Under the pieces are notes generated by a model, which worked only from the letters and a program-made list of their open reading frames with translations, was not told the DNA's origin and searched no databases. This document shows positions 44,936 through 52,668 of a stretch of 64,000 nt of DNA, one piece after another (the first letter of the stretch is position 1; each line of letters starts with the position of its first letter). Position numbers and translations under genes: made by a program. The stretch covers positions 380,106 through 444,105 of the forward strand of contig NZ_JAUFPQ010000017.1 in NCBI RefSeq assembly GCF_030409305.1, given 5' to 3'. The DNA is from Halomonas maura (GTDB lineage: Bacteria > Pseudomonadota > Gammaproteobacteria > Pseudomonadales > Halomonadaceae).

Positions 44936-45817
44936 GTGACCCCAGCCAAGCTGTTTGCCCTGATCCAGTACCCGCTGCCCCATCACCTGCTCTCGCGCCT
45001 GGTGGGGCGCCTCGCCGACTGCCGAGTGCGCTGGCTCAAGGACCTCGCCATCCGCGCCTTCATCCGCCAGTTCAAGGTCGACATGGGCGAGGCCCACGAG
45101 CCCGATCCCGGCGCCTACCCGAGCTTCAACGCCTTCTTCACCCGGCCGCTGAAGGATGGCGCCCGGCCCATCGGCGAGGGGCTGGTCTCCCCCGCCGACG
45201 GCACCCTCTCGCGGTTCGGCGCCATCGGCCATGGCCGGCTGATCCAGGCCAAGGGGCATGACTTCACCGCCGCCGACCTGCTGGGCGGCGACCTGGAGGC
45301 CGCCGGGCGCTTCCACGACGGCAGCTTCGCCACCGTCTACCTGTCGCCGAGCGACTACCATCGCGTGCACATGCCGCTCGGCGGGACCCTGCGCGAGATG
45401 GTCTACGTGCCCGGCCGGCTGTTCTCGGTGAATGCCGCCACCACCCATCACGTGCCCAACCTCTTCGCCCGCAACGAGCGGCTGGTCTGCCACTTCGACA
45501 CCGAGCACGGCCCCATGGCCCTGGTGCTGGTCGGCGCGATGATCGTCGCCGCCATCGAGACGGTGTGGGCCGGCCAGGTCACGCCGCTGTCCGGCGAGGT
45601 GCAGCGGATCCGCTTCGACACCCCGGTGCGGCTGGAGAAGGGCGAGGAGATGGGCCGCTTCAAGCTCGGCTCCACCGTGGTGATGGCCTTCGCCGATCCG
45701 GTCGCCTTCGACGCCCTCGAGGTGGAGGGCAAGGTGCGCATGGGCCAGCGGCTGGGCGTCTTCGACGAGAAGCGAGGTACCACGCCTCGCCAGGAAGCGG
45801 CATCGAGCCCTTCCTGA
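44936..45817 (+). CDS. psd: Phosphatidylserine decarboxylase
   Basis: Membrane-associated pyruvoyl enzyme of 293 residues that turns phosphatidylserine into phosphatidylethanolamine. The self-cleavage motif LGST places the pyruvoyl-forming serine at residue 246, in line with E. coli Ser254; the proposed triad partners lie in SPADGT and YHRVHMP. The start is a GTG supported by GAGGA about 10 bp upstream and by the start of homology ([20 protein letters not shown]). An ATG nearby is out of frame and closes at once. A short Ser/Pro tail follows the beta-alpha processing region. Confidence 0.96.
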   Translation: MTPAKLFALIQYPLPHHLLSRLVGRLADCRVRWLKDLAIRAFIRQFKVDMGEAHEPDPGAYPSFNAFFTRPLKDGARPIGEGLVSPADGTLSRFGAIGHGRLIQAKGHDFTAADLLGGDLEAAGRFHDGSFATVYLSPSDYHRVHMPLGGTLREMVYVPGRLFSVNAATTHHVPNLFARNERLVCHFDTEHGPMALVLVGAMIVAAIETVWAGQVTPLSGEVQRIRFDTPVRLEKGEEMGRFKLGSTVVMAFADPVAFDALEVEGKVRMGQRLGVFDEKRGTTPRQEAASSPS

Positions 45818-45876
45818 TGGAAGAGCCGCGGGAAGCGGCTCAGGGTTCCTTCCACGATCCGGGGAAAGCCATGCAG

Positions 45877-45957
45877 GTCGGGTAAGCGAGCCTGCGAGCG
45901 CACCCGACGATAGCAAGCCCGCCCGAAGATGTCGGATGCGCCTTCGGCCTATCCGAC
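45877..45957. repeat. REP/BIME-like pair between convergent psd and epmA
   Basis: Two palindromes lie close together: GTCGGGT with ACCCGAC (45877-45908) and GTCGGAT with ATCCGAC (45931-45957, with an inner GCC/GGC pairing). The second resembles enterobacterial REP elements in shape. No RAYT transposase is encoded nearby. Confidence 0.65.
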
Positions 45958-45976
45958 CTACTGCTGAGCCAAGCCG

Positions 45977-46951
45977 TCAGGCACTCGGCGTGGCAAAGGC
46001 CATCACCTCGGCCACGCTGGCCTTGCCGAGTGCCAGCTGGATCAGGCGGTCGAGGCCCAGGGCCACGCCGCTGCCCTCGGGCATGCCGGCGGCCAGGGCC
46101 GCCAGCAGGCGCTGGTCGACGTCCACCTCGGGCAGGCCGAAGGCGCGGCGGGCGGCATTGTCCTCCGCGAAGCGGGCGCGCTGCTCGTCGCCATCGGTCA
46201 GCTCGTCGTAGCCGTTGGCGAGTTCCAGGCCATCCCGGTAGACCTCGAACCGCGAGGCCACCCACTCGCCGTCCTCGGCGTCGCGGTGGCGCCGGGCGAG
46301 GGCCGCCTGGCTGGCCGGGTAGTCGACCACCACGTCGAGCCCGTCCCGGCCCAGGCCCGGCTCGATGGCCAGGCTCATCAGCAGGTCCAGGCAGTCGTCC
46401 CGGGGCGCCTCCGCCATGTCCAGCCCGCCCTTTTCTGCGGCCAGCCGGCGCAGGGCCTCCAGGGACTCGGTGAAGGGATCGAGCGCCAGGGTCTCGCGGA
46501 ACAGCTCGCGATAGCGCCGGCGGTGCGTCGGGCCGGGATCGGTTGGCAGCACCCGGCGGATCAGCGCGCCGGTCTCCTCGATCAGCCCGTCCAGGTCCAG
46601 TCCCGGGCGATACCACTCCAGCATGGTGAACTCGAGGTTGTGCCGGCGCCCCACCTCGCCGTCGCGGAAACTGCGGGCGATCTGGAAGATCGGCCCGCTG
46701 CCGGCGGCCAGCAGGCGCTTCATATGGAACTCCGGCGAGGTCTGCAGCCAGAGCCGCTCCCGGCCCGCCGGGGTGGTCGCCTCGCAGGAAAGCGAGGCCA
46801 GGTGCAGGTCGGTGCTGCCGCCGTGGCCGAGCACCGGCGTCTCCACCTCCCAGACGCCACGCTCGGCGAAGAAGGCCCGCACCTCGCCGATCAGCCGCGC
46901 CCGCTCCCGCAACGTGTCGATCTCGGCCGTGGGCCGCCAGTCGATGGTCAT
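45977..46951 (-). CDS. epmA: EF-P beta-lysylation ligase EpmA
   Basis: Class-II lysyl-tRNA-synthetase paralogue of 324 residues lacking the anticodon domain. It attaches beta-lysine to EF-P. Motif 2 lies around FQIARSFRDGEVGRRHNLEFTMLEWYR and motif 3 in GSGVALGLDRLIQLAL. STDLHLASL near the N-terminus is typical of the PoxA/GenX family. A GGAGGAGAC site precedes the ATG. Its substrate EF-P and the aminomutase EpmB are both encoded within 2 kb, so the full pathway except the hydroxylase EpmC is here. Confidence 0.97.
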   Translation of the reverse strand: MTIDWRPTAEIDTLRERARLIGEVRAFFAERGVWEVETPVLGHGGSTDLHLASLSCEATTPAGRERLWLQTSPEFHMKRLLAAGSGPIFQIARSFRDGEVGRRHNLEFTMLEWYRPGLDLDGLIEETGALIRRVLPTDPGPTHRRRYRELFRETLALDPFTESLEALRRLAAEKGGLDMAEAPRDDCLDLLMSLAIEPGLGRDGLDVVVDYPASQAALARRHRDAEDGEWVASRFEVYRDGLELANGYDELTDGDEQRARFAEDNAARRAFGLPEVDVDQRLLAALAAGMPEGSGVALGLDRLIQLALGKASVAEVMAFATPSA

Positions 46952-46973
46952 CTTTGTCTCCTCCAGAAACGAC

Positions 46974-47004
46974 GAAGGCCACGCCAGAAACCAGCGTGGC
47001 CTTC
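46974..47004 (-). terminator. Hairpin between efp and epmA
   Basis: GAAGGCCACGC and GCGTGGCCTTC form an 11-bp stem with a 9-nt loop. On the minus strand GTCGTTTCT follows, a weak T tract. It ends about 20 bp before the epmA ribosome site, so it may attenuate read-through. Confidence 0.5.
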
Positions 47005-47054
47005 AGTACACTGCGCGGAAGCGCGGCTTGTCGGCGGCAGGTCTAAGCGGACAC

Positions 47055-47100
47055 GCTGTGAACCCGTCCCTGGGCGCTAGCTTTTTCATCCCTGAAAAAG
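47055..47100. repeat. Bipartite hairpin repeat, copy 2
   Basis: The 25-bp unit at 47055-47079 is identical to copy 1. The second stem here is CTTTTTC with GAAAAAG (47081-47100). The stem sequence is unlike copy 1, yet the loop ATCCCT is almost the same. Confidence 0.75.
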
Positions 47101-47131
47101 AGGTCCGCTATGCCCTGTCCCCTGCGCCGCT

Positions 47132-47201
47132 CGTAGCCCGTAACCCGCAGCCCGCAGTCCGCAGTCCGCAGTCCGCAGCCCGTAGCCCGTAGCCCGTAGC
47201 C
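47132..47201. repeat. Tandem array of ten 7-bp units next to efp
   Basis: Ten consecutive heptamers of the form CGYARYC run without gaps: four or five variants, with three identical CGCAGTC units in the centre flanked by CGCAGCC and CGTAGCC. The array ends 8 bp from the efp stop codon. Such arrays often vary in copy number between strains. Confidence 0.9.
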
Positions 47202-47209
47202 CAGTACAA

Positions 47210-47776
47210 TCAGGCGCGGGAGACGTACTCGCCGGAGCGCGTGTCGACCTTCAGCACTTCGCCCTGGTTGATGAACAGCGGCACGCGTACCACGGCGCCG
47301 GAGGACAGGGTCGCCGGCTTGGAGCCGCCCTGGGCGGTGTCGCCCTTGAGGCCCGGGTCGGTCTCGGTGACCTCGAGCTCGATGAAGTTCGGCGGGGTGA
47401 CGTTGATGACGTTGTCGTTCCACAGGGTCACGGTGTAGGCGACCTGCTCCTTGAGCCACTTCTCGGTGTCGCCCAGGGCCTTCTTCTCCACCGGGTACTG
47501 CTCGAAGGAACCGTCGGTGAGCATGAAGTACCACATCTCGCCGTCGTTGTAGAGATACTCCATCTCCAGCTCGAGGACGTCGGCACCTTCCAGGGATTCG
47601 CCGGACTTGAAGGTCCGTTCCCAGACCCGACCGGTCATCAGGTTGCGCAGCTTGACGCGGTTGAAGGCCTGGCCCTTGCCCGGCTTGACGAATTCGTTCT
47701 CGACGATGGCGCAGGGGTCACCGTCCAGCATGACCTTCAGACCGCCCTTGAATTCGTTGGTAGAATAGTTCGCCAT
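47210..47776 (-). CDS. efp: Elongation factor P
   Basis: Translation factor of 188 residues that relieves ribosome stalling at polyproline. The three OB-type domains are complete. The modified lysine is K34 in VKPGKGQAF, the context recognised by EpmA, which fits the presence of epmA and epmB beside it and argues against the rhamnosylated (Arg) EF-P type. The start ATG is preceded by GGGTAAAGC. It is divergent from epmB across 108 bp. Confidence 0.98.
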   Translation of the reverse strand: MANYSTNEFKGGLKVMLDGDPCAIVENEFVKPGKGQAFNRVKLRNLMTGRVWERTFKSGESLEGADVLELEMEYLYNDGEMWYFMLTDGSFEQYPVEKKALGDTEKWLKEQVAYTVTLWNDNVINVTPPNFIELEVTETDPGLKGDTAQGGSKPATLSSGAVVRVPLFINQGEVLKVDTRSGEYVSRA

Positions 47777-47884
47777 GATGCTTTACCCATATTCGAGCGC
47801 GCCGCCGGCCGTGACCGGGGGCGCGCGATGCAAGATGATCTTCGTCGAGGGCCTCGCCCTCGCCCGCATTGACTGGTGTGTCGC

Positions 47885-48910
47885 ATGATAACCCGAAGCC
47901 CCGTCCCTTTGCAGCGTCAGGCGCCCGAGGCCGCCGGCGGCCACTGGCAGGCGCAGCTCAGCGGTGCCGTCCGCGACCCCCGGGAGCTGTGCCGACGCCT
48001 GGGCCTGGCCCCGGCCTGGTGGCCAGGCGCCGAGACCGGCCACGGGCTCTTCGCGGTGCGCGTGCCCGAGGCCTACCTGGCGCGGATCCGCCCCGGCGAC
48101 CCAGACGACCCGCTGCTGCGCCAGGTGCTGCCGCTCGACGCGGAGGCCCGGGCGACCCCCGGTTACGTGGTCGATCCCCTGGAGGAGGCCGAGCATTCCC
48201 CCAGGCGCGGCCTGATCCACAAGTACGCCGGCCGGGTGCTGCTGATCACCAGTCCCGCCTGCGCGGTGAATTGCCGCTACTGCTTCCGCCGCCATTTCCC
48301 CTACGAGGAGAACGCGCCCTCGCGGTCCCAGTGGGACGAGACCCTGGAGTACCTGCGCGCTGATGGCTCCATCCGCGAGGCCATCCTCTCCGGCGGCGAC
48401 CCCCTGGCGGCCAGCGACCGCCAGCTGGCCTGGCTGGTGGCCCGCCTCGAGGCCATCCCCCACCTCAAGCGGCTGCGTATCCATACCCGCCTGCCGGTGG
48501 TGATTCCCGACCGCATCGACGAGTCCCTGCTCGCCTGGCTCGGCGCCACCCGGCTGCAGGCGGTCATGGTGCTGCACATCAACCACGCCCAGGAGATCGA
48601 CGACGCGGTGATCGCGGCCTGCCGGCGGCTGCGCGAGGCCGGCGTGACCCTGCTCAACCAGAGCGTGCTGCTGCGCGGCGTCAACGATGACGTCGACAGC
48701 CTCGCCGTGCTGTCCGAGCGGCTCTTCGAGGCGGGCGTGCTGCCCTACTACCTGCACGTGCTGGACCCGGTGGCCGGTGCCGCCCATTTCGAGGTGGACG
48801 ACGCCACGGCACGCCAGCTGGTCGCCGAGTTGCGCAAGTGGTTACCGGGCTTCCTGATGCCGACCCTGGTCCGCGAGGTGCCCGGCGAGGCCAGCAAGAC
48901 GCCCCTGTAA
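47885..48910 (+). CDS. epmB: Lysine 2,3-aminomutase EpmB for EF-P
   Basis: Radical-SAM, PLP-dependent enzyme of 341 residues that converts (S)-alpha-lysine to (R)-beta-lysine for EF-P. The cluster motif CAVNCRYCFRRHFPY gives C-x3-C-x2-C. SGGDPL and RLRIHTRLPVVIP, both typical of the family, follow, and the protein ends EASKTPL as in E. coli YjeK. I use the ATG for MITRSPVPLQ; a GTG three codons earlier is possible. No ribosome site is clear. Confidence 0.97.
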   Translation: MITRSPVPLQRQAPEAAGGHWQAQLSGAVRDPRELCRRLGLAPAWWPGAETGHGLFAVRVPEAYLARIRPGDPDDPLLRQVLPLDAEARATPGYVVDPLEEAEHSPRRGLIHKYAGRVLLITSPACAVNCRYCFRRHFPYEENAPSRSQWDETLEYLRADGSIREAILSGGDPLAASDRQLAWLVARLEAIPHLKRLRIHTRLPVVIPDRIDESLLAWLGATRLQAVMVLHINHAQEIDDAVIAACRRLREAGVTLLNQSVLLRGVNDDVDSLAVLSERLFEAGVLPYYLHVLDPVAGAAHFEVDDATARQLVAELRKWLPGFLMPTLVREVPGEASKTPL

Positions 48911-48934
48911 GTCGCAAGCTCGAAGCCCAAAGAC

Positions 48935-48976
48935 AACCCAGCCCCCATGCCGAGGAGTCGACATGGGGGCTGGGTT
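48935..48976. terminator. Bidirectional terminator between epmB and leuA
   Basis: AACCCAGCCCCCATG and CATGGGGGCTGGGTT form a perfect 15-bp stem around a 12-nt loop. It lies 25 bp after epmB and 34 bp before the leuA stop on the other strand; AAAGACA/TGTCTTT flank it as well. Confidence 0.8.
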
Positions 48977-49010
48977 TATCGGGGTGTCTTTAAGCTTCCC
49001 GCTTATGGCT

Positions 49011-50717
49011 TCAAGCCAATGTCTCGGCGGTGACGTTGGCCGCCGGGGCCTCGGTGGAGAGCTTGCGGTTGATGGCGCTCATCACGCCCTTGATGGAGGC
49101 GCTGGTGATGCTCTCGTCGGTGCCCACGCCGAACACCGCCTCGCCGCCGACGCGCACCTCGACGTAGGCGATGGCCTCGGCATCGGCGCCCTGGCCGCGG
49201 GAGTGCTCGTGGTAGTCGATGATCTCGACGTCATGCCCCTCGGCGGCCAGGGCCTTGATGAAGGCCGCCAGCGGCCCGTTGCCTTGGCCCTGGATGGTGC
49301 GCCGCTCGCCGCGCTCCTCGATGGTCGCCTCGAGGGACACCGTGGGGCTGTCCGGCTCGGAGGCCATGCGGTGGCTGACCAGGGCGAAGGGGGCGCGCTG
49401 CTCGAGGTACTCGTCGATGAAGGCCTGGTAGATCATCTCGGAGGTGATCTCCTTGCCCAGGCGGTCGGCGACCTCCTGGACCACCTGGCTGAACTCGATG
49501 GACAGCCGGCGCGGCAGCTCGATGCCGTGCTCCTGCTCCAGCAGGTAGGAGATCCCGCCCTTGCCGGACTGGCTGTTGACGCGGATCACCGCCTCGTAGC
49601 TGCGGCCCACGTCGAGCGGGTCGATCGGCAGGTACGGCACCTCCCAGACGCCGTCCGGACTCTCGCGGCGCGCGGCCATGCCCTTCTTGATGGCGTCCTG
49701 GTGGGAGCCGGAGAAGGCGGTGAACACCAGGTCGCCCACGTAGGGATGGCGCGGGTGCACCGGCAGCTGGTTGCAGTACTCCACCTCGCGCATGATCGGC
49801 GTGATGTTGGAGAAGTCGAGCCGCGGATGCACGCCCTGGGTGTAGAGGTTCATGGCCAGGGTGACGAGATCGACGTTGCCGGTACGCTCGCCGTTGCCGA
49901 ACAGGCAGCCCTCGACGCGGTCGGCGCCGGCCATCACCGCCAGTTCCGCCGCGGCCACGCCGGTACCGCGGTCGTTGTGCGGGTGCACGCTGACGATCAG
50001 GTGGTCGCGATGGGCGACGTGGCGACAGAACCACTCGATCTGATCGGCGTAGTTGTTGGGGGTCGCGCACTCCACGGTGGCCGGCAGGTTGACGATCATC
50101 GGCTTGTCGACGCTGCCGCCGTAGGTCGCCTCCACGGCATCGACGATCTCCACGGCGAAATCCATCTCGGTGGTGGAGAACAGCTCCGGGGAGTACTGGA
50201 AGGTCCAGTGGGTCTCCGGCGCCGCCGCCATGTGCTCGCGGATCCGGGTGGTGGCGTCCACGGCGATCTGGATGCACTCGGCCTGATTGACGTTGAACAC
50301 CACCCGGCGGAACACCGGATCGGTGGCGTTGTAGACGTGGACGATGGCATTCCTCGCCCCCTCGAGCGCCTCGAAGGTGCGGTCGATCAGATGCGGCCGC
50401 GCCTGGGTCAGCACCTGGATGTGCACGTCGTCCGGGACCTTGTCGTTGTCGATCAGCGAGCGGACGAAGTCGAAGTCGGTCTGGGAGGCCGAGGGGAAGC
50501 CCACCTCGATCTGCTTGAAGCCGATCTTCACCAGCAGGTCGAAGAAGCGCTGCTTGCGCTCCTGATCCATCGGGTCGATCAGCGCCTGGTTGCCGTCACG
50601 CAGGTCGACGGCGCACCACTGGGGCGGCGCCTCGATGCGCCGGCTCGGCCACTGGCGATCGGGCAGGTCGACGGCCACGAAGGGGCGGTACTTGGTGGAA
50701 GGGTTGTCGAGCATCAT
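49011..50717 (-). CDS. leuA: 2-isopropylmalate synthase
   Basis: Enzyme of 568 residues that condenses acetyl-CoA with 2-oxoisovalerate, the first step of leucine synthesis. It is the long LeuA type, starting with a 25-residue extension before [17 protein letters not shown]. The metal-binding HPHNDRGTG is present, and the C-terminal regulatory domain (about 420-555) carries the leucine feedback site in the family. It stands alone here, without leuBCD. A leader with a Leu-rich peptide and strong hairpins lies upstream, so both feedback inhibition and attenuation are expected. Confidence 0.97.
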   Translation of the reverse strand: MMLDNPSTKYRPFVAVDLPDRQWPSRRIEAPPQWCAVDLRDGNQALIDPMDQERKQRFFDLLVKIGFKQIEVGFPSASQTDFDFVRSLIDNDKVPDDVHIQVLTQARPHLIDRTFEALEGARNAIVHVYNATDPVFRRVVFNVNQAECIQIAVDATTRIREHMAAAPETHWTFQYSPELFSTTEMDFAVEIVDAVEATYGGSVDKPMIVNLPATVECATPNNYADQIEWFCRHVAHRDHLIVSVHPHNDRGTGVAAAELAVMAGADRVEGCLFGNGERTGNVDLVTLAMNLYTQGVHPRLDFSNITPIMREVEYCNQLPVHPRHPYVGDLVFTAFSGSHQDAIKKGMAARRESPDGVWEVPYLPIDPLDVGRSYEAVIRVNSQSGKGGISYLLEQEHGIELPRRLSIEFSQVVQEVADRLGKEITSEMIYQAFIDEYLEQRAPFALVSHRMASEPDSPTVSLEATIEERGERRTIQGQGNGPLAAFIKALAAEGHDVEIIDYHEHSRGQGADAEAIAYVEVRVGGEAVFGVGTDESITSASIKGVMSAINRKLSTEAPAANVTAETLA

Positions 50718-50738
50718 GGCGGCGGTCTCCGGCGGCAG

Positions 50739-50891
50739 TCAGAAACGGCGACGCCCCGCCTGCCGGGGGGCAGGCGGGGCGTCGTCGCGGTGTACGGTGT
50801 CGACCATCGGCATCGCGCCCGTACGGCGGACGGCACGCGACCCGGGGATGGTGACGATGGTCATGGCAATGGCATAGGGGATAGTGGACAT
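50739..50891 (-). CDS. Possible second leader ORF before leuA
   Basis: An ATG with GAGG 7 bp upstream opens a 50-codon frame that begins MSTIPYAIAMTIVTIPGSR, rich in Ile, Thr and Val. It runs through the 16-bp hairpin and stops 21 bp before leuA. It could be a coupling ORF or part of a second attenuation step, or only chance in GC-rich DNA. Another frame here, from a TTG, encodes seven His residues in twenty, which I take as coincidence. Confidence 0.3.
   Translation of the reverse strand: MSTIPYAIAMTIVTIPGSRAVRRTGAMPMVDTVHRDDAPPAPRQAGRRRF
50749..50784 (-). terminator. 16-bp hairpin in the leuA leader
   Basis: CGACGCCCCGCCTGCC and GGCAGGCGGGGCGTCG pair perfectly around a 4-nt loop. On the minus strand CCGTTTCTG follows. 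It ends 31 bp before leuA and is the best candidate for the attenuator stem. Confidence 0.65.
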
Positions 50892-50920
50892 GTGACAACC
50901 TCGATTCGACCGTGACAGAT

Positions 50921-50943
50921 GGGCGATGCAGACGGCATCGCCC
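50921..50943 (-). promoter_or_regulatory. Hairpin just after the leader peptide
   Basis: GGGCGATGC and GCATCGCCC form a 9-bp stem with a 5-nt loop, 8 bp after the stop of the Leu-rich peptide. In attenuators a stem in this place pauses RNA polymerase or competes with the terminator. Confidence 0.45.
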
Positions 50944-50950
50944 GGCGCGC

Positions 50951-51007
50951 TCAGCGGCGGGCTAGTAGTCGTAGGTCGAGGACGAGGTCGTACGATGTCA
51001 TGTTCAT
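50951..51007 (-). CDS. leuL: leu operon leader peptide
   Basis: An 18-codon frame on the minus strand reads MNMTSYDLVLDLRLLARR. Five of its codons are Leu, and three of those are CTA, including an adjacent pair. CTA is very rare in a genome of this GC content, and E. coli leuL likewise uses CTA for its control codons. A start at the second ATG (51001) is possible and has AGG 9 bp upstream. The frame lies about 230 bp before leuA and is followed by two stable stems. I read it as the attenuator peptide sensing charged leucyl-tRNA. Confidence 0.75.
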   Translation of the reverse strand: MNMTSYDLVLDLRLLARR

Positions 51008-51013
51008 GTGCCT

Positions 51014-51042
51014 AGAAAATCAGGCCGGGCGCGGCTTGTCAA
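51014..51042 (-). promoter_or_regulatory. Promoter of leuL-leuA
   Basis: On the minus strand TTGACA (51042-51037), a 17-bp spacer and TTTTCT (51019-51014) form a sigma-70 promoter with a consensus -35. The predicted start, near 51007, almost coincides with the first leader ATG, so the leader mRNA would have little or no 5' UTR. Confidence 0.6.
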
Positions 51043-51110
51043 CTTTCCCGCCTCGCCGACCCCGCCATGGACTCCGACGAGCCCCTCCCCTCGGGCCTGT
51101 CGGCGCGGGG

Positions 51111-51368
51111 TCAGGTGGTCACCTCGGCCGCGTCGAGCAGGGTCAGCAGGTCGCGGGCATGGTCGGCCGCCTCCTGGCCCAGGACGGTCAGGTAGCCGCC
51201 ATCGGCCTGGGTGACCAGGCCCTTGCCAAACAGCCGCTGGGTGGCGGCGATCATCGACGGCTCGGCGCTCGAGTGCACCTTGATGCCCTCCTGGTGGTTG
51301 ACCGGGCTGAACAGGCGGAGCACGTTGAGCTCGACGAGCAGTTCCGGGGTATAGCGAGGCTGGGTCAT
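51111..51368 (-). CDS. TIGR02647-family small protein
   Basis: Cytoplasmic protein of 85 residues. The sequence YTPELLVELNVLRLFSP...QEGIKVHSSAEPSMIAATQRLFGKGLVTQADGGYL recalls TIGR02647, a family found in Pseudomonas and relatives that is annotated as putative DNA-binding. The spacing LFGKGLVTQADGGYLTVLG looks like the end of a winged helix. It lies between the leu leader and serB, on the same strand as serB and 75 bp after it. No function is established; a small regulator is a reasonable guess. Confidence 0.8.
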   Translation of the reverse strand: MTQPRYTPELLVELNVLRLFSPVNHQEGIKVHSSAEPSMIAATQRLFGKGLVTQADGGYLTVLGQEAADHARDLLTLLDAAEVTT

Positions 51369-51443
51369 GGCGCGTTCCTTGGGCGTGTTGGGATGCCCCC
51401 CGACGCTACCGCGACCGGCCTCGCGGTGCCAGCGAAAACCGCC

Positions 51444-52667
51444 TCACGAGGCCTCCAGGTCCCCCTGCCGATAGCCGATCAGGTAGAGCACGGCGTCCAG
51501 CCCCAGGGTCGAGATCGAGTGACGCGCCTGCTGGCGGACCAGCGGCTTGGCCCGGAAGGCGATGCCGAGGCCGGCCGCGGCCAGCATCTTGAGGTCGTTG
51601 GCGCCGTCGCCCACGGCGATGGTCTGCTCCATGGTCAGCCCCTCGCGCGCGGCGATCTCGCGCAGCAGCAGCGCCTTGCGGTCGGCGTCGAGGATCGGCT
51701 CTCTCACCTCGCCGGTCACCCGGCCGTCCTCGATCACCAGCTCGTTGGCGTGCACCTCGTCGAAGCCGAGCCTCTCCTGCAGGTGACGGGCAAAGTAGGT
51801 GAAGCCACCGGAGAGGATGGCGGTGCGGTAGCCCAGGCGCTTGAGGTGGTGCATCAGCCGCTCCAGGCCATCCATCAGCGGCAGCTCCTCGGCGATCTCG
51901 GCGAGCACCGATTCCTCGAGGCCGCGCAGCTTGCTCATGCGCTCACGGAAGCTCTGCTGGAAGTCCAGCTCGCCGCGCATGGCCCGTTCGGTGACCTCGG
52001 CCACCTCGTCATAGACCCCGTGGCGGCGCGCCAGCTCGTCGATGACCTCGGCCTGGATCAGCGTCGAGTCCATGTCGAAGCACACCAGGCGACGATGACG
52101 GCGCCAGATGGAATCCTCCTGCAGGGCGATGTCGACGCCGTGGGCCGCGCCCAGCGCCAGGGCCTTCTCGCGCAGGGCCTCGAGGTCGATGTCCTCGCCG
52201 CGCAGCCAGCACTCGACGCAGGCGCCCCGGATGGCGTCATGCTCGCCGGGCACCCCGCCGTCCAGCGGCTCGCGGCCGGAGAGGCGGTGGATCAGCTCCA
52301 CGGTCAGGCCCTGCTCGGCGGTCAGCGCCCCCACCTCGGCGAGGATCCCCGCCGGCAGGTGCGGCGCCAGCAGGGTCAGGATCAGGCGCGGCTGGCTGGC
52401 CTGCACGCTCCAGCGGTGGTAGTCCTCGGCGCTGACCTGCATCGCCTGGACGTCCAGGCCGAGGCTGTCCCCGGCGGCGGCCAGCGCCCCCTCCAGGTCG
52501 GCCTCGCGGTCGAGCCCCACCAGGGCCTCCAGCGAGAGGATGCCGAAGGTCACGCTCTGGTTGATGTCCAGCAGGCGCGCCCCGCTGACCGCCAGGGCGC
52601 GGCCCAGGCCGGCGAGCTGGCCGGGCCGCGCCGGGCCGGTGGCGCGAATCAGTAGTCGTCGTGTCAT
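51444..52667 (-). CDS. serB: Phosphoserine phosphatase
   Basis: HAD phosphatase of 407 residues that makes serine from phosphoserine. The N-terminal half (1-190) holds two ACT-like domains, as in Mycobacterium and Pseudomonas SerB and unlike the single one of E. coli (322 residues). The catalytic DMDSTLI, the SGGFTYFA motif and GDGANDLKML are all intact. The ATG for MTRRLLIRAT begins one base after the parC stop, so the two are probably co-translated. ACT domains suggest amino-acid control of activity. Confidence 0.95.
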   Translation of the reverse strand: MTRRLLIRATGPARPGQLAGLGRALAVSGARLLDINQSVTFGILSLEALVGLDREADLEGALAAAGDSLGLDVQAMQVSAEDYHRWSVQASQPRLILTLLAPHLPAGILAEVGALTAEQGLTVELIHRLSGREPLDGGVPGEHDAIRGACVECWLRGEDIDLEALREKALALGAAHGVDIALQEDSIWRRHRRLVCFDMDSTLIQAEVIDELARRHGVYDEVAEVTERAMRGELDFQQSFRERMSKLRGLEESVLAEIAEELPLMDGLERLMHHLKRLGYRTAILSGGFTYFARHLQERLGFDEVHANELVIEDGRVTGEVREPILDADRKALLLREIAAREGLTMEQTIAVGDGANDLKMLAAAGLGIAFRAKPLVRQQARHSISTLGLDAVLYLIGYRQGDLEAS

Positions 52668-52668
52668 G

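Noticed and set aside
50833..50898. A TTG-started frame in the leuA leader rich in His codons, resembling a his operon leader.
   Set aside because: It lies before leuA, not a his gene, and the His codons are the shifted reading of the Ile/Thr/Ala codons of the ATG frame, which has the better ribosome site.
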